This document shows, one piece after another, positions 57,004 to 64,000 of a stretch of 64,000 nucleotides of DNA. The number at the start of each line of letters is the position of its first letter. The first letter of the stretch is position 1. Position numbers and translations under genes: made by a program. This DNA comes from Undaria pinnatifida (lineage: Eukaryota; Sar; Phaeophyceae; Laminariales; Alariaceae): positions 22,986,573-23,050,572 of the forward strand of contig JABAKD010000016.1 of NCBI GenBank assembly GCA_012845835.1. Direction: 5' to 3'. The notes under the pieces are model-generated. The model made no database searches and was not told where the DNA came from. It was given only the letters and a program-made list of their open reading frames with translations.

Positions 57004-58732
57004 ATGGTGTCCATCCGGGATACGCGCTTGCCCTCGCTGGTGATTACCCTGTGTATCATCCCTCTAGTTTTGGGTTTCTCGTCGTGGTTCTGTTTGCTGC
57101 TTTTTCTGCTGCTGCTCCTTTTGTGCTCCTCTGCTGCTGTATCTTTTGTGCTCCGAGCGCATCATCGCTCATTTTGTTCCTCTTTTTCAGAGCTCGTGAG
57201 GGCGACTTTTCGCTTGCGCTCCTGGGAGCCGAGCCTGTCCAGCAGAAGTCAATTGGGAACGGTGCATTGCAGCAGTTAGGTGGACACGATGCCGCTTTTG
57301 CACGCGTCCCGCGTCGATACCCAATTGCGTCGCTTTCAACATGCTGTTGTCTAGTATTTTCTGGGTGTTTTTGATATTTTGCTCACTTGTACACTGCTGT
57401 CTTGCAACTTTTTTGCGAGTGGATCTCATATTACAACGCAGTAGTATCGCTGCTGTAAGACTGTACTATTTCGACCCCGTATCCGCTGATCTTTTGGGGT
57501 CCACGGCACACCCAGGGGAGCACGCTACCCTGGAGTGTGTCTGCATCGTTGCTCTCACCATGGCTCCCTCCAGTTCCGATTGCCCTCTCTGTCGTTGTCG
57601 GATGGCACAGGTGGGAGTTGAACAGCAGTACACCCGGTTAGGCCCCCGCCCTAGATTTTCCGGCAGCCAGCTGAAAAATGATATAAGAAAAGCAAAGAGC
57701 ATAAGTCCGAAGTGATGCGGGATAGTGGTTTGAGTGCGCGCCACGGGTGTACTGGCTGCGGAAACTCCCAGGCCTTTTATCCGCACGTGTGTCTGCCGTC
57801 GCTGCCGTTGCTGCTGTTGCCGCGCGTTGCTGCTGTTGCCGCGCGTTACTGCTGTTGCCGCGCGTTGTTGCTTGCGTTGCTTGTTCTCCACTGTTTGTGG
57901 TGCCGTCGCTGCCGTTGCTGCTGTTGCCGCGCGTTGCTGCTGTTGCCGCGCGTTGCTGCTGTTGCCGCGCGTTGTTGCTTGCGTTGCTTGTTCTCCACTG
58001 TTTGTGGTGCCCCGTGAGCACTGCCTACAGCAGGAGAGGCCAATAGTCGTACAATGTTCGAAATTTTACACCCACAACAACAGCAATGCCTTGCGCTGAG
58101 AGATTAGACAGCAGTGATGTACGTGTCTCGTGTTGATAAGAGGGGAACCTCGCGACTTTCGTAACTAATGACGACTTTCGTAACTACTGAACCCATGCCT
58201 GACGTATTTGAGTTGTGTTCCCCAGCCACAACGGCACAATGGGAGGGTCTGCGCCTGGTTGAGCCGTGTTGTTGTCCCCCATGTTGGGGGAGACGACAAC
58301 CAGTCTCCTCTAGGCCTGTGTCCTCCCGAGCTGTAACGCTATTATACATACTGCTACTGCTTTATTTCACATGCCCCACTTCCTGCGACTGCTATTTAGC
58401 CTGCAATGGGAGGGTCTGCGCCTGGTGGAGCCGTGTTGTTGTCTCCTATGTCGAGGGGGACAACAACCAGTCTCCTCTGGGTCTGTGCCTTCCCTCGTCA
58501 CAACGTTACCTGATATATTACCACTGCTGTATTACTAACATGCTACTCGTCTTCCCAATGTTCCCTGTTATATTACCACTGCTGTATTGCTAACATGCTA
58601 CTCATCTTTTTACTTCAGGAGCTGTCACTCAATTGATTATTTCTTTTTATTTTATTTTTTTTCTCCGGCGGATGAGGAGAAATGAAGCTTTAGCTCACCA
58701 CACTTCCACGTATTTTCATACGCGTATAATTA
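57004..58732 (+). repeat. M module, copy 2
   Basis: Duplicate of 54,125-55,955. Its minisatellite lies at about 57,800-58,010. It ends exactly where the inserted LTR element begins. Confidence 0.85.
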
Positions 58733-59094
58733 TGGGTCACAGGTACACTTTCTACCGTTACGTAGACAGATCTTCTCGTGAAGATTTGTATGAACGGTAG
58801 CCGTTCCAGAGGTATTGAATATCGTGTCTTGTTGTACTAAAAGTGGTCGTGGAGTCTCCGTAGATTCTGATGACAGAGAGGCGGGTAATTACGTCTCCCG
58901 CTGACAAGTAATCTCTGTCGACTCTCTGTTTTGCCTGCGAAGCACCTTTCGTTGCCTCAAGGCACTTCTATCGTTACCGTCGCTTGGTTCGCCGTCGAAC
59001 CTTGCTCCAACCTGGCGTGTCCTTCACGCTACGAAGAACAAGAAGAGAAGTGGTTGCAAGTTGCGAGTCGAACCTGGGATACCCCAATCCCTCA
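58733..59094 (+). repeat. 5' LTR-like repeat (362 bp)
   Basis: Begins TGGGTCACAGG and ends CCAATCCCTCA. On the minus strand it contains a tRNA B-box-like phrase (AGGTTCGACTC) near 59,065. Confidence 0.8.
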
Positions 59095-59708
59095 TCTGGC
59101 GTCGATAAGGCAGGACGTCAGCGTATCGCCCACAAGGCAATTCAGTGTTAGAGCGTGTGCATAGTACAATGCATAATATGTTGGCGATGTACGTAAACGT
59201 CAAATACGACAATTGGGCAGAATTGTTACCGTTTATTCAGCTTGCCCATAATACCGCCTACAACAAGACGCTCGAGGAAACCCCTCATTTTTTAATGTTC
59301 GGCCGTAGAGCTGGTTGACCATCCTTGCGAGCCACGATGGTGACGGGAGATCCCCACGGGCTAGAGCGCTCCTCTATTATATCATCGTTGACACATGAGC
59401 CGCAACACTCATGAGTCCTTTTTTTTTCCGGAATAATATTTCTTCGTTCAGAAAATAATGACTCATGCTGTTTTTGGTTTCACCATCTGGGACGGGTACG
59501 GTAACAGGTGCTTTTACGTATTCGATATACGGACCGAACTCAGCACGTTGTTCTTCCAGTAATTTTTCTGGGTCAAGCAACGGAAACAAAGACACTGCAC
59601 TAGCAAACAATTCGCTATCATTCTGTACAAGGTCTACGTCTTCGAGGTTTTGTGAAGATACTTGGAAGTCGTATCCAGTATGTAGCGTTCAAACACTGGG
59701 GGGCGATA

Positions 59709-60070
59709 TGGGTCACAGGTACACTTTCTACCGTTACGTAGACAGATCTTCTCGTGAAGATTTGTATGAACGGTAGCCGTTCCAGAGGTATTGAATATCG
59801 TGTCTTGTTGTACTAAAAGTGGTCGTGGAGTCTCCGTAGATTCTGATGACAGAGAGGCGGGTAATTACGTCTCCCGCTGACAAGTAATCTCTGTCGACTC
59901 TCTGTTTTGCCTGCGAAGCACCTTTCGTTGCCTCAAGGCACTTCTATCGTTACCGTCGCTTGGTTCGCCGTCGAACCTTGCTCCAACCTGGCGTGTCCTT
60001 CACGCTACGAAGAACAAGAAGAGAAGTGGTTGCAAGTTGCGAGTCGAACCTGGGATACCCCAATCCCTCA
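59709..60070 (+). repeat. 3' LTR-like repeat (362 bp)
   Basis: Identical by eye to 58,733-59,094. Confidence 0.8.
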
Positions 60071-60071
60071 T

Positions 60072-60755
60072 ATTTAAATTTAATTTCATACTCCGGAGTT
60101 TAATTCAATTCAATTGTTGGCGCTGTGGTACGCTGAGCTTGCTGCAGTTTGTGTCATTGTTGTTTTGCACGATATGCTCTCTGCTATCGCTTGCGAATTC
60201 ATCATTAATCGTGTACCGGGTACACATGACTGGATGCCGATCACGGTTTTCTGGTGATGTTTTCACTTGCTCTCCCACTAATGTTGATGTTTCCCTGTTT
60301 TTGCATCTACTTCGTTCGTGATCAAACCGGTGATGTTTGACCCGAGCAAACACGTTAACCCATGATCACGCAAGTTTGCCTGTGATCAAACCAAACTCCA
60401 CGTTTGCTCGTGATCAAACTGGGGATGGTCGCTGTCGATCGATCTTTGTAAATTTGTTACGTACGCTATGCATGCCTATCTTCATCTGTCATTTCATTTT
60501 GCCGGGAAGGGTTCCACTGTTGTTACTGCTGTGTCGTCGGGTTGTTGTTGCGGTTGTGGCTACCGCGACATCGTCGTGTGATGCAGTAGCTGCTGAACCG
60601 CCCTCCTGTTTTTCCATCCCTTCCTTGTTTCCTTTGCCCCATTACTTTGTGCTCTGTTTTGGATGCAGGCGATGATTGCGGTGTGCACATCGCTGTCGTC
60701 AGACACAGCAAGCAGTAACCACATAGTTGGCTCTCTTTAAGATGAGGCAACGACA
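60072..60755 (+). repeat. N module, copy 3
   Basis: Matches 55,960-56,330 and 56,480-56,993, again with clustered TGATCA sites (near 60,318-60,416). After 60,755 it diverges from the sequence that follows N2. Confidence 0.8.
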
Positions 60756-60759
60756 CGGA

Positions 60760-62060
60760 TACTAGAGCCGCTTGATGATGTATCTTGTTCTTTTTTTATT
60801 GAACCGGATGTCATGTGCGCACGCATAGTTTCGTTTCTTCGTATATATTGAAAGGCTCGCATGCTCCGCTGTATTTGTCAACTCCCTCCCGTTTGCACTC
60901 ATCTCTCAAGCAATGTATTCTGCTGCTAGGCGACTGTTTTCTGCTATTGTTGTTGCTGTCTGACCGCCTCCGCCTGTCTCTACAGCTGGTGGTTTTGGTT
61001 CACATGTCCTTCCCAGAATTGCATGATTGTGCACATACTTTTGCGCTCCGTTGTACAAAGACTCGCATACTGCGCCATATTCCTCAGTTAGCTCGTTCAC
61101 TCATTCCTTGTGTTGCTTTCCGCTGCTGTTCTGCTGTTGCTTTTTGCCGCGGTTGCTGCCTTGCTGTGCGACGTGCGCTTATTTTTTTATTTTTGCCTTC
61201 CGTTTCTGCGCTTGTTCTTCTTTTCGTTCTGTTTTTTTTTGTGTGTGCTCGTGTTGCTTCTGTTCGATATGACGTGTTTGTTCGGCAAGAGGGGGAATGT
61301 CTTTTTAAATAGGGCTCAGCACTTTTCGTTGGGACCTTTGTTGCCGTCTCCAATTCTTAAGGACGGCGGCAACCCGGCCCCTGTCGGCTGAGTAGCTTCA
61401 TTATTTACCGCCGTCCCGTTAACGTCCGTACCCACAATTGTTGCAATGGTCCCTCTGTTCCTTTCTCTCCATAAATTTTCAATTCGTGAAGGGGGGGAGG
61501 TGCCGCCGACGTCCGAAGCCGGCCACGGCACGGAATTACCCGACACCAAACAACGGGTACCAAGCTTGCATATCTAACGCGAAGGCGATGGAAGCACACC
61601 AATCTAGACCAGCCCTTCCCCACGCGCAGTTCCCTCGCGTCGAACCCTGGCTTGTGCGCACTCTCCCGTTCCGAACTCCCGTCCGCGCGCTGTTCCCTCG
61701 GCCCGACGCTTTGCCCGCGCGATGCTCCTTCGTTCCAAAGCCATGCCCGTGCACCGATCGCTCCCTCTGAAGTCTGGCCCGTGCGCTGTTCCGCCGTTCC
61801 TCTGATCCGAACCCTTGCCCGTGCGCTGTTACGCCTTCCCTTCGCTCCGAGCCCTTGCCCGTGCCTCCTTCCCACACCAGCAGTAGCGATCTCAGCGTCT
61901 ATCTTGGGGAGGTGCTTTCAGCAGGGGGGGAGGTCCCTCGCTCGTCGGAAGCTCACCAAGTCATGGAGACACCGGCCATTCACCGGGCGGTGCGAGTTCT
62001 CACCAATCCCGCAACCCTCGCGCGACGACAGCAGGACGACACAAATTTGGGTCAGATTCC
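60760..62060. other. No gene recognised
   Basis: Pyrimidine-rich sequence (60,900-61,300) yields Phe/Cys/Leu-rich frames, and a GC-rich stretch (61,600-61,900) has repeating ccgtgcgctgttc-like phrases that keep several frames open at once. I see no domain. Confidence 0.5.
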
Positions 62061-62726
62061 TTGGTACCCTTGTCAGCGGAGACAGAACAGAGCGGTGGCG
62101 TAGACAACTTCGTGGAGCGACGCAGACAGAACCTCCGAGAAGTCCGTGTCGCGCTCGAGAAGCAGCACAAATTGAGGGTAACCGCGAGAGCCCGCGCCAA
62201 CGCTTCCGTTTCAAGGCCCTCAGCCGGAGTCGCTCTCGAGAAAGGAAGCCTGGTGCTGGTGCGCGAGTCCGAGAGCAGCAGGCATCGCGACAACAGGGGG
62301 CGCGGACCTCAACACGACCTCTACACAGGCCCTTGGAGAGTCACAGAAGTATTACAGACAGGCCTTAGCATGCAAGTAACGATGCGTGGTAGAAAACAAT
62401 GCACCCGAAATGTGTCCACATCAGACGTAAAGCCATACTACCTCCGACCCCTTTCTCTCAGACATTCACTAGCTGACGAGTTTGCGCAGTATGCTTGGGG
62501 TTCCGGTTTCAGAAAGGCGTTGGAAGCGGTGAACCCTTCGCATTTCGACTCTCTTGTTGATTGTCGCCGAACGAAATCCCCATCCGGTGTCGCTAGGTGG
62601 GAATACAAGGGGAGGTCGAATGATGGGGTAGAGTCGAGCTGGTTGTCTGAGAATGAGATGTTTCACCCCCTTGCAGCTAGATGGCTTTATTGTACTATGG
62701 CATGTGTACAACCCCCAACCTGCTAG
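62061..62726 (+). mobile_element. Ty3/gypsy-type retrotransposon remnant: integrase C-terminus
   Basis: The frame encodes a basic helical segment, KGSLVLVRESESSRHR, then YTGPWRVTEVLQTG, the GPY/F module of gypsy-type integrases. A later segment (PSGVARWEYKGRSNDGVES, then WLSENEM) resembles a chromodomain, as in chromoviruses. Only the 3' end of pol is visible. The rest of the element is not found in the window. Confidence 0.75.
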
Positions 62727-63194
62727 CGATTCAGTTCCCGTCTCAGTCAACCCTCGTACCCCTATCTCTCGCCGTCAAGCCTTGACCCTGTTCCCAATAG
62801 GTTCCACCATCTGGAAAGACTTTGGCGGTGGTCTCAGACTGCAAGGGCAGGTGTACGACTACAGAGACCGCTACTGGCGACTGCGCTAGAACGACCATAA
62901 CTGGGTCGGCCGACAATGCGAAGAGTTTCTTACCCTGTTCTGCTTCTCGTATTTTAGTTGTTCAGTTACACTTTGACCACGAGTCCTGTTGATAAGTTTT
63001 TGAAGGAGGAATGGTACATCCAGTTGGTGGCAGCTGTTCGATTTGGAGTAGAGTAGTTCCGTCAAAAAAAAATATTATGATGCTTTGTTGCAATAGCGGG
63101 GTGAATGTTATGTGTGGGTATCTGTATCTAGAAAATTACTCTGGTGTGCGAGACGTATGTTCACGTGTTTGGTCATAGTAATTGGTGAGGCCGC
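62727..63194. other. No gene recognised
   Basis: Sequence between two unrelated retrotransposon remnants. The boundary of each is not visible. Confidence 0.5.
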
Positions 63195-63353
63195 CGGAGC
63201 AAACACATAGATGTGCGGTTCCATTTCGTCCGAGAGCTACTTCGTGCGAAGAAAATTGATATTCAATTTGTAGCTTCGGAAGAGCAGCACGCGGATATTT
63301 TGACGAAATCCCTCGCTGCGACCCCTTTTAATCTCACTGTAAGTTTTTGTTGA
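63195..63353 (+). mobile_element. Ty1/copia retrotransposon remnant: end of pol (RNase H)
   Basis: The frame reads SKHIDVRFHFVREL, then IDIQFVASEEQHADILTKSL, the conserved end of copia-type RNase H, and stops at 63,351-63,353. Upstream pol is not found in the window. Confidence 0.85.
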
Positions 63354-64000
63354 ACCTACCGTTGGGTGATGAGTAAAGGGTGTGAGCATTATTCGTACCA
63401 TGTTTTGAGTTATGCGAGGAATAATTTGTCAGGCCGCCACCCCACGCTACTTTGAGGCGTATGGGTGAGTAGGGCGCTACTTGGCATTTTAGTTTCTGGC
63501 CATGGTAATCGTTTGAATGCGGCCATTGTTGCAATCACAATGGTTTGGAAGATATAAGACATACAGGGGGTTTTGACCCGGTGGCCAGGTTTCCTCCTGC
63601 GGGACTGTCGTTAGCTGTCCGTTGGGCGTAGCTTTTCGTTTTGGATGAAGTGGGGTCGGGGGGAATGCCGTTTTGTTGTGGGTCAAGACGGGAATCACCC
63701 GGGCACCGGTTGGCCGGGTGTAAAACAGTATGGGGCAGCAAGATGTGTGTTATTTTACAATAGTGCGACGACGTTGTGAACGCTGTTATACTTGGGTTGG
63801 GTGCGAGTGTTGGAGTTGAATTCCTTTTTTTTCATTTTTTTTATTGGCACTACTCTATAAAGGGTGCGAGCTACTATTGGTATGAAGTCTCTTGAACAGT
63901 GACGAGTTTGTAATAAGTGGTTGGATAGGGCTTGATTTTGACAGGCGAACAGGTGGTTGTTCGTCAGGAGGCTGTATACTACGTGCCGCTGTAGTCCTTC
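63354..64000 (+). mobile_element. Probable untranslated end and 3' LTR of the copia element (runs off the right edge)
   Basis: In copia elements the 3' LTR follows the end of pol closely. A purine-rich stretch (gaagtggggtcggggggaatg) near 63,646-63,666 could be the polypurine tract. The second LTR is not in the window, so the boundary cannot be set. No gene is seen here. Confidence 0.4.

Larger units (their letters stand above)
58733..60070 (+). mobile_element. Short LTR-retrotransposon relic with pol remnants
   Basis: Two direct repeats of 362 bp (58,733-59,094 and 59,709-60,070), identical by eye, start with TG and end with CA as LTRs do. Only about 614 bp lie between them. That interval holds a Ty3/gypsy-type integrase core fragment on the plus strand (about 59,095-59,320; TSAYRPQGNSVLERVH) and, on the minus strand, a segment like the RNase H-integrase linker (about 59,377-59,640). 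The element is far from whole. It sits at the M2/N3 boundary, at the place where M1 joins N1 directly. Identical ends suggest a recent insertion or recent copying. Confidence 0.8.

Noticed and set aside
54543-58099. Long Cys/Leu/Arg-rich and Gln/Arg-rich ORFs (up to 240 codons)
   Set aside because: Frames of the 19-bp minisatellite in the M modules, open in many frames and both strands.
59040-59130. tRNA gene or SINE head in the LTR-like repeat
   Set aside because: A B-box-like phrase is present on the minus strand, but the A box is poor and no cloverleaf pairing can be drawn. The TG...CA ends fit an LTR better.
61405-61877. Minus-strand ORF of 156 codons rich in Arg, Gly and Glu
   Set aside because: A GC-rich, internally repetitive stretch keeps several frames open on both strands, and no family is recognisable.

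Overview
The window reads as nuclear DNA of a brown alga (Phaeophyceae, most like Ectocarpales). The grounds are spliced genes with GT-AG introns, 72-nt exons that each encode one leucine-rich repeat (LRR), a degenerate ankyrin gene of brown-algal type, CAG/CTG- and TTG-rich repeats, and a dense load of transposon relics. The organism is an inference; no rRNA, organelle or marker gene fixes it. I see no tRNA or rRNA gene, CRISPR array or prokaryotic operon.

Layout. 1-1,932: one copy of an unclassified repeat (family Z). 1,944-2,767: ankyrin-repeat pseudogene. About 3,935-9,170, minus strand: a decayed Mutator-like DNA transposon (MULE) whose 3' coding end runs into an 84-bp minisatellite. 10-12 kb: unrecognised minus-strand coding remnants. 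15,259-24,188, probably reaching 27,882, minus strand: the main gene. It is a multi-exon secreted protein with a signal peptide, seven single-exon LRRs, an LRR end piece, an EGF-like exon and a large terminal von Willebrand type D (VWD) exon. 30 kb: two unrecognised minus-strand ORFs. 31.8-43.5 kb: a nest of C-rich and G-rich repeat blocks (family X), a second inverted Z copy, and a (TTG)n run of about 216 bp. 43.6-46.3 kb: three copies of a tRNA-derived SINE. 48.2-49.1 kb: degenerate tandem repeats. 53.3-53.6 kb: a possible cystine-knot protein ORF. 54.1-60.8 kb: a tandemly duplicated 2.9-kb repeat (M-N) interrupted by a small LTR-retrotransposon relic. 62.1-62.7 kb: the end of a Ty3/gypsy-type integrase. 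63.2 kb to the end: the end of a Ty1/copia pol.

The most interesting item is the LRR-EGF-VWD gene. Its LRR exons lie in a block [A-A-B] that is duplicated with a 2.69-kb period. All LRR exons have the same 2-2 phase, so they can be added or removed without breaking the frame. Differences between duplicate exons are mostly amino-acid changing and fall on the predicted ligand-facing strand, and one exon pair has diverged about three times more than its neighbouring intron. Single-exon LRR shuffling is known for intracellular ROCO and NB-ARC-TPR genes of Ectocarpus. Here the same logic appears in what looks like a secreted protein. About half of the window is repeats or shows no gene I can support, and I say so entry by entry.
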